Of a stretch of DNA of 64,000 bases, positions 1 through 9,184 are shown piece by piece. A program made the translations under genes and the position numbers. The stretch is from SAR86 cluster bacterium (GTDB lineage Bacteria > Pseudomonadota > Gammaproteobacteria > Magnimaribacterales > Magnimaribacteraceae): contig CP097969.1 in the NCBI GenBank assembly GCA_023703575.1, positions 310,001 through 374,000 of the forward strand. The letters run 5' to 3'. Position 1 is the first letter of the stretch, and every line of letters begins with the position of its first letter. The notes beneath the pieces were generated by a model. The model had not been told where the DNA came from. It made no database searches and saw nothing but the letters and a program-made list of their open reading frames with translations.

Positions 1-1167
1 TTTAGCTATTAAGATTCTATGAACTTCATCTGGCCCATCTGCTAGCCTTAATGTTCTGAAACCTTGGTACATTCCTGCTAATGGTGTATCGCTAGATACT
101 CCTCTCCAGCCATGCATCTGAATAGCTCTATCAACAACTCTAGTTCCTGCTGCAGGTACAAATACTTTGATAGCTGAAATGTCTACTCTTGCATCACCTT
201 CTTTATCCATAATTTCTGAACAGTGAATTGTCATTAGTCTTGAAGCCTGAATATCCATATACGAGTCAGCAATAAATCCTTGAATAAATTGTTTTGTTTC
301 TAATTTTCCTCCATGAACTTCTCTTTCAGTTGCGTATTTAACCATTATGTCAAATGCCCTCCACATCTGTCCTATTGTATTCATACAGTGATAGACTCTT
401 CCTGCTCCAAGTCTATCTTGTGCTGCTTGGTGGCCTGAACCTCGCGCGCCTAGTGCATTTTCAAGAGGTACTCTTACATTTTCATATTTTATTTCCATAT
501 GATCTCCTCCAGTATGACCCCATATGGGAACTGATCTAACTTTCGTTAATCCTGGTGAATCTGTTGGTACAATAATTTGAGTCATTTTGGAATTAGCTCC
601 ACCCTCATCTCCATCATCTTCAGTCTTGCACATGACAACTAAGAAATCCGCTCTGTTACCATTCGAGGTCATAATTTTATGACCATTGATTACCCACTCG
701 TCTCCTTCCTTTACAGCTGTTGTTTTAAGTGACCTTGGATCTGATCCTGGCGAATCAGGCTCTGTCATTGAGAAACCTGATTCCATTTCTTGGTTAATCA
801 AAGGGATAAGCCATTTTTTCTTTTGTTCATCTGTTCCGTATTTAACAAGAATTTTTTGATTTCCAGAATTAGGTGCAATTACTCCAAATAATCTATTACC
901 TAGTGGTGACCAGGCAAGGATTTCATTCATGTAAGCTAACTCTAGGAAGCCATTATCCATTCCGCCATATTCAGATGGAAGATGAGGTGCCCATAAACCT
1001 TGTTTCTTTACTTCTTCATTAATTTCTTTTCTAAGCTTTTTTGATTTATCTCCACCGGCATAGATAGTTGCTTCGTTAGGTATAATTCTATTTGCAACTA
1101 TATCTGCTGTTCTAAGACGTATATCATTAATTTCTTCTGAGAGAGTGGGAATTGGTGATATTTGCAT
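1..1167 (-). CDS. Acyl-CoA dehydrogenase (C-terminus cut by window edge)
   Basis: Oxidises an acyl-CoA to the enoyl-CoA with FAD, passing electrons to an electron-transfer flavoprotein. The reverse strand from an ATG at 1165-1167 gives 389 codons open to the window edge. Visible family signatures are the FAD/substrate-loop stretch FSMTEPDSPGSD, the WVINGHKIMTSNG segment, and near the C-terminus GWRGVSSDTPLA followed by RTLRLADGPDEVH, which resembles the ACAD10/11-type subgroup. The family is usually about 400 residues, so only a short tail is missing. It is divergent from the SDR gene at 1300. Substrate chain length cannot be read. Confidence 0.93.
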   Translation of the reverse strand, partial: MQISPIPTLSEEINDIRLRTADIVANRIIPNEATIYAGGDKSKKLRKEINEEVKKQGLWAPHLPSEYGGMDNGFLELAYMNEILAWSPLGNRLFGVIAPNSGNQKILVKYGTDEQKKKWLIPLINQEMESGFSMTEPDSPGSDPRSLKTTAVKEGDEWVINGHKIMTSNGNRADFLVVMCKTEDDGDEGGANSKMTQIIVPTDSPGLTKVRSVPIWGHTGGDHMEIKYENVRVPLENALGARGSGHQAAQDRLGAGRVYHCMNTIGQMWRAFDIMVKYATEREVHGGKLETKQFIQGFIADSYMDIQASRLMTIHCSEIMDKEGDARVDISAIKVFVPAAGTRVVDRAIQMHGWRGVSSDTPLAGMYQGFRTLRLADGPDEVHRILIAK

Positions 1168-1263
1168 TTTCGATTTCCTTATTTAACCAGTTTTAGGCTA
1201 TTAATTTACGTAACAAACATTACTCATGCAAGCATTAAAGCATGGAAGATATTAGTTCTTTTA

Positions 1264-1273
1264 TGCTTATAAT
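1264..1273 (+). promoter_or_regulatory. Candidate -10 element upstream of the SDR gene
   Basis: A perfect TATAAT lies at 1268-1273, preceded by a TG two bases upstream, 26 bases before the ATG at 1300 in the divergent gap between the acyl-CoA dehydrogenase and the SDR gene. No convincing -35 hexamer is present at 17 bp spacing, so this is a weak-to-moderate prediction. Confidence 0.4.
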
Positions 1274-1299
1274 AAGAAAGACTAAATAGAATTAAAAAA

Positions 1300-2028
1300 A
1301 TGATAAAAGAAAAATCTGTATTGGTATTAGGAGTTGGACCCGATCAAGGATTAGGTGTAGCTCTTTGTAAGAAATTTGCTGAAGAAGGTTATAAGGTTTT
1401 TGGTTGTGGAAGAAGTAAAGAGAACATGGATGCCCTTAAGAAAGTTAAAGTTTCAAAAGGTTCTATTGAGGGAATAGTCGGTGATGTGACTAATCCAGAG
1501 GATGTACTGAATATTTTTTCTCAATTAGATGAGGCAGATGTCAAGCTAGAATCTGTAATTTACAATGCTGGTAACAATAATGCTAAACCTTTTCTAGAAA
1601 TGGATTTAGATTTTTTTCAGGACCTATGGGAGGTCTGTGCTAAAGGAGCTTTTTTAATTTCGCAGCAAGCTATTCCAAGACTTTTAGACGGTGGAGGTTC
1701 ACTTCTTTTTACCGGAGCCACTGCCTCTATCAGATCTAAACCTCCATTCACAGCTTTTGCAGCAGCAAAGAGTGCTGAAAGATCTCTGGCTCAGGGACTT
1801 GCTAAGGAGTTTGGACCTCAGGGGATACATGTAGCGCATGTAATAATTGATGGCATTATAGATGGAGATAAAGTGAATCTTAGGTTTCCTGATTTTGCAA
1901 AATCAAAAGGAGAAGATGGTAAGCTAAATATAGATAGTATTGCTGAGAATTTTCTGATGCTACATAAACAAAAGAAGAGTACATGGTCTTTTGAGATAGA
2001 TTTGAGACCGTGGTCAGAAAATTGGTAA
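1300..2028 (+). CDS. SDR-family protein lacking the catalytic Tyr
   Basis: A 242-residue Rossmann protein of the short-chain dehydrogenase/reductase fold. The nucleotide-binding turn is GVGPDQGLG (about residues 11-19) and the NAG-like motif is YNAGNNN (88-94). The usual YxxxK is FAAAK (F153-K157), and the Ser expected 13 residues earlier is not evident either, so ordinary SDR chemistry is doubtful. The following GPQGIHVAHVIIDG segment is typical of a subgroup of atypical SDRs. It is followed after 18 bases by the carboxylesterase gene, suggesting one transcript through 5600. Substrate unknown. Confidence 0.85.
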   Translation: MIKEKSVLVLGVGPDQGLGVALCKKFAEEGYKVFGCGRSKENMDALKKVKVSKGSIEGIVGDVTNPEDVLNIFSQLDEADVKLESVIYNAGNNNAKPFLEMDLDFFQDLWEVCAKGAFLISQQAIPRLLDGGGSLLFTGATASIRSKPPFTAFAAAKSAERSLAQGLAKEFGPQGIHVAHVIIDGIIDGDKVNLRFPDFAKSKGEDGKLNIDSIAENFLMLHKQKKSTWSFEIDLRPWSENW

Positions 2029-2046
2029 AAAAAATTAGGGGAGAAA

Positions 2047-3912
2047 ATGAAAAAAACATTAGTCATAGGTTGTTTCTTGGCCCTCATTTACAGTTGTGGA
2101 GGCATTAACGAAGAAGACTTACTGAGAAATAGTTCGCAGGGACAATTAATTGGTGTAAAGGCAAATAACAATACATATGCATGGAAAGGGATACCTTTTG
2201 CTCAACCTCCAGTGGAAGCATTAAGATGGAAGGCTCCTGTAGCTCCATCAAAATTCGACTCAATTTTTGATGCTTCAAAATTTGCAGATATATGTTTTCA
2301 AAGAGATGGAGTGATGACAGGTAATGAAGGAGGATGGTCTGGATCAGAAGATTGTCTGTATCTTAATGTCTGGACACCTGACTGGTCTTCGGATGAAGTA
2401 AAAAATCAAAAAGCTCCAGTCATGATGTGGATTCATGGAGGAGGAAATACTATTGGTTCTGCTGACACATATGATCCATCTCATATTGTCTCAAAACATA
2501 ATGTAATCGTAGTAACAGTCCAGTACAGGATGTCTAATTTAGGATGGTTTAGGCATCCTTCGCTCAGACAAGATAATTCTTCAAAAGAGGATAAATCAGG
2601 TAATTTTGGTACCTTGGATAACATAATGGCCCTTAAATGGATAGGCGAAAATATTGAAAATTTTGGAGGAGATCGAGATAACGTAACAATTTATGGTGAG
2701 TCAGCTGGTGGTCATAATGTAGCAGCACTATATGCCTCTCCTATAGCAGAGGGCCTATTTCATAAGGCTATTGTTCAAAGTGGCATACTTTCTCACTCTT
2801 CAGTAAATGATGCTGAATCTTATTATCCTGAAAGTGGTATTTCAGGAATACAAAGCTCTAAAGAAGTAATCAATAGACTTTTACTAAATGATGGAACTGT
2901 TGAGAGTCTAGAGGAAGGCAGAGTTAAACAGGACCTAATGGATTTAGAGGATCTAGAAAGTTACCTAAGAGCCAAATCACCAGAAGAACTACTTATAGCT
3001 TATTCTGATGCAAGACCAAAAAAAGGTGGCATGACTAGAGCTTTTAATGACGGTTATGTAATAAGAAAAGAAGGTATTTACGAAACTTTTGTAAATAACA
3101 AGCTTCCAAGAGTACCCATTATGTTTGGTACTACTAGGTATGAAACTAAATTATTCAACATGCGAAATCCTGACTTTGTGAAATGGGGAGAAGGAGAGGG
3201 TTTTATCGCTAGAACGCTTTCGCAATTTGGTATTGATCAACTTCCGTTAGAAATATTAAGACCAGATTATTACAATGCAATAAATCAATATGCCTCTGAT
3301 TCATGGAAAGAGAGAGCAGTTGATTCTCCGTCACGAGATCTAATAAATACAGGTTATAAAAGTACATTTGCATATAGATTTGATTGGGATGAATTACCTA
3401 ATGTTTTAGGTATGGATTTCGCAGAACTCATCGGATCAGCTCATGCTATGGAATTATTGTTTCTATTTCCTGCTGGACTAGAAAATATAATAGTTAAAAA
3501 TTTGGTTATCGAAGATCAAGAAAGTGTAACCAAATTATCTGATCAGATGATGTCATATTGGGCAGAGTTTGCTTATTCTGGTAGTCCAGGCAGAGGAAGA
3601 TCCAATGAGTTACCTGAGTGGAATGCATGGTCAGATCAGGGTAAATATATGATTTTGGATTCTGAGTTAGACCAAGGTCTTATCATGTCAAATGATGAAA
3701 TTACTAAAAGTTCAATTGTAAGTAATTTAGAAAAGGATACTCGATTAACTTTAGTAGAAAAGTGTGAATCACTATTTGCACTCACCTACGGAGAAGATCT
3801 ACCACAGGAAACATTCGATGGTTTTAGTGGCGGGTATTGTTTATCATTGGATTATTCAGACTTACTTAAAAGGATAGAAAATAGAGGAGATGATGATGAC
3901 CAAGAAAGTTGA
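2047..3912 (+). CDS. Type B carboxylesterase lipoprotein
   Basis: Predicted secreted serine esterase of the carboxylesterase/cholinesterase family, 621 residues. The N-terminus is a lipoprotein signal (basic KK, hydrophobic run, lipobox LIYSC with Cys17), so it probably sits on a membrane facing the periplasm. The nucleophile elbow GESAGG has Ser219; the oxyanion segment MMWIHGGGN and the early GIPFAQPPV motif are family hallmarks. A GGAGG-like site near 2038 serves the ATG. Its 3' end overlaps the next gene by about 17 bases, indicating translational coupling. The ester substrate is not predictable. Confidence 0.92.
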   Translation: MKKTLVIGCFLALIYSCGGINEEDLLRNSSQGQLIGVKANNNTYAWKGIPFAQPPVEALRWKAPVAPSKFDSIFDASKFADICFQRDGVMTGNEGGWSGSEDCLYLNVWTPDWSSDEVKNQKAPVMMWIHGGGNTIGSADTYDPSHIVSKHNVIVVTVQYRMSNLGWFRHPSLRQDNSSKEDKSGNFGTLDNIMALKWIGENIENFGGDRDNVTIYGESAGGHNVAALYASPIAEGLFHKAIVQSGILSHSSVNDAESYYPESGISGIQSSKEVINRLLLNDGTVESLEEGRVKQDLMDLEDLESYLRAKSPEELLIAYSDARPKKGGMTRAFNDGYVIRKEGIYETFVNNKLPRVPIMFGTTRYETKLFNMRNPDFVKWGEGEGFIARTLSQFGIDQLPLEILRPDYYNAINQYASDSWKERAVDSPSRDLINTGYKSTFAYRFDWDELPNVLGMDFAELIGSAHAMELLFLFPAGLENIIVKNLVIEDQESVTKLSDQMMSYWAEFAYSGSPGRGRSNELPEWNAWSDQGKYMILDSELDQGLIMSNDEITKSSIVSNLEKDTRLTLVEKCESLFALTYGEDLPQETFDGFSGGYCLSLDYSDLLKRIENRGDDDDQES

Positions 3913-4498
3913 TTTTTATTTTGATTTTGCCAGCCCTAATGCTTATTTAAGCCATAAGGTAATGCAATCTATTAAGGAGAGAACAGGTGCTGAAATTAAC
4001 TATATTCCAGTTTTATTGGGTGGTATTTTCAAACTTACTAATAACAAACCTCCAATGGAACAGTTCTTTGGGGTAAAGAATAAAAATGAATATCAAAATG
4101 TAGAAATGCAACGTTTCATTCAAAGACACGGTTTGGATAAATTCCAAATGAATCCTCATTTTCCTGTAATTAGTTTACAAATTATCAGAGGTGCAGTGGC
4201 TGCTGATATGGATGGTTATCTAGAAGAATACATAGATAAGATTTTGATTCATATGTGGGAAGAGCCCAAAAAAATGGATGATCCAGAAGTTATTAAAGCT
4301 GCATTCGAGGAGTCCGGACTTGATGCAGATAAATTGATGAATCAGATGCAAGATCCAGAGGTGAAAGCGAAATTAATATCAAATACTGAAGCAGCAGCAG
4401 AGAGAGGAGTTTTTGGAATACCCACCTTTTTTGTTGAGGATGAAATGTATTTCGGTAAAGATAATTTATGGCAAGTGGAGGAGAAACTTGGTGAATAA
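3896..4498 (+). CDS. DsbA-family / 2-hydroxychromene-2-carboxylate isomerase-like (kappa-GST-like)
   Basis: About 200 residues of the thioredoxin-fold DsbA/HCCA-isomerase family, which use glutathione for isomerisation or transfer. The N-terminal YFDFASPNAY motif carries the Ser (S13) typical of this family in place of the CxxC of DsbA; near the C-terminus GIPTFFVEDEMYFGKD is the cis-Pro loop and conserved tail. Three consecutive ATGs occur at 3890, 3893 and 3896; the last is chosen because GAGGAG sits at suitable distance. It overlaps the esterase upstream and the OYE gene downstream (GTG at 4491 inside its last codons). Confidence 0.88.
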   Translation: MTKKVDFYFDFASPNAYLSHKVMQSIKERTGAEINYIPVLLGGIFKLTNNKPPMEQFFGVKNKNEYQNVEMQRFIQRHGLDKFQMNPHFPVISLQIIRGAVAADMDGYLEEYIDKILIHMWEEPKKMDDPEVIKAAFEESGLDADKLMNQMQDPEVKAKLISNTEAAAERGVFGIPTFFVEDEMYFGKDNLWQVEEKLGE

Positions 4499-5600
4499 GC
4501 TTCTTACGCCTTTAAGTTTCACTAGAGGGCCTGATATGAAGAACAGGTTTATGCTTGCTCCTTTAACGAATTCTCAGAGTCACGAAGATGGAGTAATGTC
4601 TGAAGAGGAATTCCATTGGTTAACGATGAGAGCAAAAGGCGGTTTTGGACTAACCATGACTTGTGCTTCTCATATACAGGCCATAGGCAAAGGTTTTCCA
4701 GGTCAAATGGGTGTATTTTCAGATGACCATTTAGAAGGTTTAACTAGGTTGGCCAAAGAAATTAATGATCAGGATAGTATTTCAATTGTGCAATTGCATC
4801 ACGCTGGCATGCGTTCTCCAAAAGAACTGATTGGAGAAGATCCGGTTTGTCCCTCTGATAATGAGGAGTTTTCAGCTCGCGCATTAACTTTAGATGAAGT
4901 TAAAATTCTTAGAGATGATTTTATTGCTGGAGCAGTGAGATCTGAGAAAGCGGGTTTTGATGGTGTAGAACTTCACGGCGCTCATGGTTATATTATCTGT
5001 CAGTTTTTAAGTGATGAGGTCAATCTTAGAGATGATGAATATGGGGGCGATCTGAAAGGTAGAGCTCGTTTACTCAATGAAATAATTGATGGTGTCAGAT
5101 CGGAATGTGCCAGTGAATTTATGCTCGGTGTCAGATTATCTTCCGAAAGATTTGGCATAAAATTGGGAGAATCTAAACAACTTGCTGAAGAGCTTATGGT
5201 GTCGGATAAACTAGATTTCTTGGACATGTCTTTATGGGATTCATTCAAAGAGCCTCAAGAAGAAGAATACAAAGGTAAATCATTGTTACAACATTTTGCT
5301 GAGCTTGAAAAAGGGAATACCAGATTAGGCGTTGCGGGTAATATCAGAACTCCACAAGATGCAACTCGTGCTATGGAAGAGGATATCGATTGGATAATGT
5401 TAGGGAGAGCCGCAATATTGAATCATAACTTTCCGGAACTTTATGCAGATAACCCAGAATTTGAAACTCCAGTCATTCCTGTATCCGTTGAATATCTAGC
5501 TGGTGAGGGTTTGTCCCCAAAATTTATCAACTATATGTCTAATTGGGGATTTGTTGATGGCTATGACGATAAAATGAAAGAAGCTCTCACTAAAGCTTAA
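4491..5600 (+). CDS. Old yellow enzyme family NADH:flavin oxidoreductase
   Basis: FMN-dependent ene-reductase type TIM barrel of 369 residues. Evidence: MKNRFMLAPLTNSQS at the N-terminus, the substrate His region QLHHAGMRS (H103/H104), the ELHGAHGY(I)ICQFLS segment, DDEYGG, and the phosphate-binding GRAA near the C-terminus. The start is taken as GTG 4491, which has GGAGGAG about 10 bases upstream; longer ORF extensions lie entirely inside the isomerase gene. The gene overlaps the isomerase stop and ends tail-to-tail with the aldolase gene, the two TAA stops sharing the sequence TTAA. It likely completes a catabolic or detoxifying operon starting at 1300. Confidence 0.9.
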   Translation: MNKLLTPLSFTRGPDMKNRFMLAPLTNSQSHEDGVMSEEEFHWLTMRAKGGFGLTMTCASHIQAIGKGFPGQMGVFSDDHLEGLTRLAKEINDQDSISIVQLHHAGMRSPKELIGEDPVCPSDNEEFSARALTLDEVKILRDDFIAGAVRSEKAGFDGVELHGAHGYIICQFLSDEVNLRDDEYGGDLKGRARLLNEIIDGVRSECASEFMLGVRLSSERFGIKLGESKQLAEELMVSDKLDFLDMSLWDSFKEPQEEEYKGKSLLQHFAELEKGNTRLGVAGNIRTPQDATRAMEEDIDWIMLGRAAILNHNFPELYADNPEFETPVIPVSVEYLAGEGLSPKFINYMSNWGFVDGYDDKMKEALTKA

Positions 5601-6394
5601 TTCAAAAAGCTATCGTCTTTCTCTACCATAAGGTCATATATAGGTTGGTAGCTTGCCCACATTCCAAAAGGTGAGCCCACCTGGCCTCTAGTTACTTCTG
5701 CCACATCATCAGGAATTCTCTGCATCTGTCCAACATTCTCTGCTAGCAGCTGAGATTGACAACAACGATCCATCGATAGGAATCCCCAAGCAGCTTCATC
5801 AACAGTTTTACCAGTTGTTAAAAGCCCATGATTTTTTAATATAGCTGCTTTTTTATCCCCCAATGCTTCTGCAATTCTATCTCCCTCACTTGTCTCAAGA
5901 ACAACTCCTGTAAAGTCATCAAAAAGGACATGGTTATCATAAAAAGCACAAGAATCTTGAGTGATAGGCTCTAATAACCTTCCCATTGTTGAAAAAGTTT
6001 TTCCATACATTGAATGAGAGTGAGCCGCTGCATTTAGATCAGGATGGTTCATATGGAGTCTGGAATGGATGGCAAAAGCTGCATTATTTACGGGCCTATC
6101 TCCTATAACTATATCCCCATCATGACTTACTAATAGCAAATCAGACACTTTCATCTGTCCGAAGTGTACCCCAAAAGGGTTCACCCAAAAATGATCCTTA
6201 TGTTCCGGATCTCTTAATGTTATGTGGCCTGCGAGACCTTCATCGAAACCAAAGTGCGCAAACATACGAAAAGCACTCGCTAATCTTTCTAGACCATGTC
6301 TTCTTTCCTCATCAATAGAATTAAATTCAGGAGGATTTAAGTCACCTCTATTTCTTGGCTCCGTCTTGCCTTTTGTTACATCTATTTCCATCAT
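5597..6394 (-). CDS. Class II aldolase/adducin-family protein
   Basis: A 265-residue zinc-dependent aldolase/adducin fold protein. Predicted metal ligands are in AAAHSHS (H125, H127) and KNHGLL (H189); GLAGHITLRDPE near residue 53 is the substrate/phosphate loop seen in this group. The start ATG has GGAGA upstream (reverse complement of 6398-6402) with a second Met directly after it. Proteins of this non-sugar subgroup are often annotated only as class II aldolase; whether it cleaves a sugar phosphate or decarboxylates is unknown. Convergent with the OYE gene. Confidence 0.88.
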   Translation of the reverse strand: MMEIDVTKGKTEPRNRGDLNPPEFNSIDEERRHGLERLASAFRMFAHFGFDEGLAGHITLRDPEHKDHFWVNPFGVHFGQMKVSDLLLVSHDGDIVIGDRPVNNAAFAIHSRLHMNHPDLNAAAHSHSMYGKTFSTMGRLLEPITQDSCAFYDNHVLFDDFTGVVLETSEGDRIAEALGDKKAAILKNHGLLTTGKTVDEAAWGFLSMDRCCQSQLLAENVGQMQRIPDDVAEVTRGQVGSPFGMWASYQPIYDLMVEKDDSFLN

Positions 6395-6490
6395 TTGTTC
6401 TCCGATAAAGGTAATAAATTAAATTCAGCTAATTAATCTAGCATATTTGCTAAAATATAACTCATACTACAAAAAATATAAAAGAATTTC

Positions 6491-7897
6491 ATGGCAACAA
6501 AGAACTACCGAATTGAAAAAGATAGCCTAGGTGAGGTAAGGGTTCCTAGGCAAGCCCTTTGGGGAGCGCAGACACAAAGAGCAGTTAACAACTTTCCTAT
6601 TAGCGGAATAAAAATGGATTTTCCGTTTACTAAGTCTTTTGTCTGCTCTCTTGGGTTAATCAAAGATGCAGCGGCAAGAGCAAATTTAAAATTAAAACTT
6701 CTTCCAGCCAATAAAGCCAAAGCTATATCAAAGGCTGCTAAAGAAGTTTGGCAAGAAAAGCATCATCATGAATTCCCAATAGATGTTTTTCAAACTGGTT
6801 CTGGAACTAGCTCAAATATGAATGCTAATGAAGTTATCGCAAATCTAGCAAGCAGGAATTCAAAATTAAAAATAGGACCCAACGATGATGTAAATATGAG
6901 TCAGAGCAGTAATGATGTTATTCCAACTGCAATAAAAGTATCGGCCCATATGGATTTAACTCAGAAACTTTATCCGGCATTAGATAAACTCATAAGTGAA
7001 ATTGAAAATAAAGCAGAATCTGTAAAAGGTATTATAAAAACAGGTAGAACTCATTTGATGGATGCTATGCCAGTAGATTTTTCTGATGAACTAAAAGCAT
7101 GGTCGAGTCAGTTAACCGCTTCTAGAAAAATGCTGGAAGTAATAGAAGAAAGGTTTTTAGACATGCCTCAAGGAGGTACAGCAGTCGGAAGTGGTATAAA
7201 TGCTCACAAGCAGTTTGCGAAAATTTTTGCACAAGAGCTCACTAAATTGTCTAGAAGTAATTACAAATGCGTGGCCAGTTCTAATTTCTTTCACGAACTC
7301 AGCGCACAAGATTGCTCTGTCCAACTCTCAGGTGAGTTAAAAAATTTAGCAGTCATCCTCATGAAAATCTCTAATGATTTAAGGTGGATGAATAGTGGAC
7401 CATTGGCAGGTTTGTCTGAAATTGAATTACAAGCACTACAACCTGGGAGTAGTATCATGCCAGGTAAGGTTAATCCGGTCATACCGGAGGCCGTGACAAT
7501 GGTTTCAGCCGATGTTATCGGAAATGACGTTTCTATAACGGTTGCAGCCCAAGCAGGAAATTTTCAATTAAATGTCATGTTGCCAGTTATAGCCTACAAC
7601 TTACTTAAGAGTATCAATCTTTTATCAGGAGCGATGGATGTTCTATCGAATAAAGCCATCAAAACTTTTAAAGTAAACAAGAAAAACCTTGAAGCTTCTT
7701 TATCAAAAAATCCTATCCTTGTTACTGCTCTTAACCCAATTATTGGTTATGAAAAAGCTGCAGAGATAGCTAAGAAAGCTTACAAGCTCGGTAGGCCAAT
7801 AATTGAAGTTGCTGATGAAGAAACAGATTTGACAGAGGCCCAACTTAAGAAGTTATTAAATCCCTCAAAATTAACCAAAGGAGGAATTAGTAAATAG
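6491..7897 (+). CDS. fumC: Fumarate hydratase, class II
   Basis: Interconverts fumarate and malate in the TCA cycle; cytoplasmic tetramer in known members. The 468-residue length is normal. Signatures: TGSGTSSNMN (102-111), SQSSNDVIPTA, GRTHLMDA with H188 (the conserved B-site-type His), and the superfamily lyase signature GSSIMPGKVNP (319-329). The sequence is more like fumarase than aspartase around ISNDLRWMNSGP, though some positions (for example AMPVDF in place of the usual ATPLTL) diverge. There is no clear Shine-Dalgarno. The phhB gene starts 3 bases after its stop. Confidence 0.93.
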   Translation: MATKNYRIEKDSLGEVRVPRQALWGAQTQRAVNNFPISGIKMDFPFTKSFVCSLGLIKDAAARANLKLKLLPANKAKAISKAAKEVWQEKHHHEFPIDVFQTGSGTSSNMNANEVIANLASRNSKLKIGPNDDVNMSQSSNDVIPTAIKVSAHMDLTQKLYPALDKLISEIENKAESVKGIIKTGRTHLMDAMPVDFSDELKAWSSQLTASRKMLEVIEERFLDMPQGGTAVGSGINAHKQFAKIFAQELTKLSRSNYKCVASSNFFHELSAQDCSVQLSGELKNLAVILMKISNDLRWMNSGPLAGLSEIELQALQPGSSIMPGKVNPVIPEAVTMVSADVIGNDVSITVAAQAGNFQLNVMLPVIAYNLLKSINLLSGAMDVLSNKAIKTFKVNKKNLEASLSKNPILVTALNPIIGYEKAAEIAKKAYKLGRPIIEVADEETDLTEAQLKKLLNPSKLTKGGISK

Positions 7898-7899
7898 CT

Positions 7900-8238
7900 A
7901 TGGAAGACTTACTCAAACAAAAATGTGTTGCCTGCAGAGCAGATGCTCCTAGGGTTACTGATGATGAGCTGCCAGCTCTTTTAAAAGAGATACCTGACTG
8001 GCAACCTATAACAAAAGATTCAGTTTTAATGCTCAATAGAGTTTTTAAATTTAATGACTATGAACAGTCTTTAAAATTTACTCAGAAAGTTGCTGCCTTA
8101 GCCGAAGAGGAAGATCATCATCCCGCGATTCTTTTGGAATGGGGCAAGGTCGAAGTAACGTGGTGGACACATAAGATTGGTGGACTCCATAAGAATGATT
8201 TTATTGCTGCCGCAAAGACCGATAACCTAATTACCTAA
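7900..8238 (+). CDS. phhB: Pterin-4a-carbinolamine dehydratase
   Basis: Dehydrates the 4a-hydroxy pterin formed by aromatic amino acid hydroxylases, or serves as a generic pterin recycler. The 112-residue length is typical. The active-site pattern is EDHHP (H73, H74) followed by WGKVEVTWWTH (H91) and GL..ND. It follows fumC by two bases, so is co-transcribed. No phenylalanine hydroxylase gene is visible in this window, so its partner is unidentified here. The N-terminal KCVACRADAP is a common leader in this family. Confidence 0.93.
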   Translation: MEDLLKQKCVACRADAPRVTDDELPALLKEIPDWQPITKDSVLMLNRVFKFNDYEQSLKFTQKVAALAEEEDHHPAILLEWGKVEVTWWTHKIGGLHKNDFIAAAKTDNLIT

Positions 8239-8299
8239 ACTAAAAGGTTCAATTAACCTCTTGAATCATCTAATATCCCTGATTTTTTAAAAATACAAG

Positions 8300-9184
8300 A
8301 TGGAACTTATTACAACTAATCCCGATTGGTTTAACCAAGCACTAGATAAAGAACATACAAGCAAGTTCGTTGAAGTAAATGGTGCTAGCATTGAATACAT
8401 GGAATGGGGAAATCCAGAAAATCAAAGTGTAATCATGCTTCACGGTACCAATGCTCATGCACATTGGTTTAAATTCATTGGATCTATGCTCTCTGATAAA
8501 TATCATTTTGTTGTCATGAGTTTTTCAGGCATGGGTGGAAGTGACTGGAGGTCTTTTTATACAAGAGATACTTTTGTCGATGATGTTTGGGGAGTAGTCA
8601 AGGATACTGGGATGGAGGATCCGATTGTAGTAGGTCATAGTTTTGGTGGTATGGTCTCTTTAATAACTGCTTCAAAACATAGTGAAGACATGTCAGGTCT
8701 TTTACTAGTTGATTTTGTGGTGAATAAACCAGAGGAACATCATGAATGGTATGAAGATAGAGCACCTGCAAGACCTCCAAGAATTGTAAAAGAAAGGGAG
8801 GAGCTCATTAAAAGATTCAGATTAATGCCTCCTCAGCAATGCATAAATCAATATTTAGTTGATTACATTGCAGATCACTCTATTAGAGAGACTGAAAATG
8901 GTTGGGCGTGGACATTCGATCCATCTGCTTACGATGGCTTGATTATAGGTTCAGATCACTCAAAGATATTATCTGAACTTAGCTGTCCAGTTGGCTTTTA
9001 TTATGGAGAACATACTATTGAATTTAAAGAAGGTGAGTTGAAAACGATGAAAGACCTTCTTCCAAAAGATTCACCTATTTTTGGGTTAAAGAATGCACAA
9101 CATCATTTAATGTTAGATCAACCTTTACCTTTTATTGAGAACCTTGATCGACTGATTCAAGAACTACTGACTAAATCTTCTTGA
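8300..9184 (+). CDS. Alpha/beta hydrolase
   Basis: A 294-residue alpha/beta-hydrolase-fold enzyme with the oxyanion stretch MLHGTNAHAHW and nucleophile elbow GHSFGG (Ser114); a C-terminal NAQHH near residue 270 likely supplies the catalytic His. No signal peptide is visible, so it is cytoplasmic. Esterase, lipase or C-C hydrolase activity cannot be distinguished. The 3' end overlaps the convergent MFS gene by 28 bases. Confidence 0.9.
   Translation: MELITTNPDWFNQALDKEHTSKFVEVNGASIEYMEWGNPENQSVIMLHGTNAHAHWFKFIGSMLSDKYHFVVMSFSGMGGSDWRSFYTRDTFVDDVWGVVKDTGMEDPIVVGHSFGGMVSLITASKHSEDMSGLLLVDFVVNKPEEHHEWYEDRAPARPPRIVKEREELIKRFRLMPPQQCINQYLVDYIADHSIRETENGWAWTFDPSAYDGLIIGSDHSKILSELSCPVGFYYGEHTIEFKEGELKTMKDLLPKDSPIFGLKNAQHHLMLDQPLPFIENLDRLIQELLTKSS

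Noticed and set aside
5597-5600. Overlapping TAA stops of the OYE and aldolase genes as a regulatory site
   Set aside because: Sharing TTAA between convergent stops is an ordinary packing effect in a dense genome.
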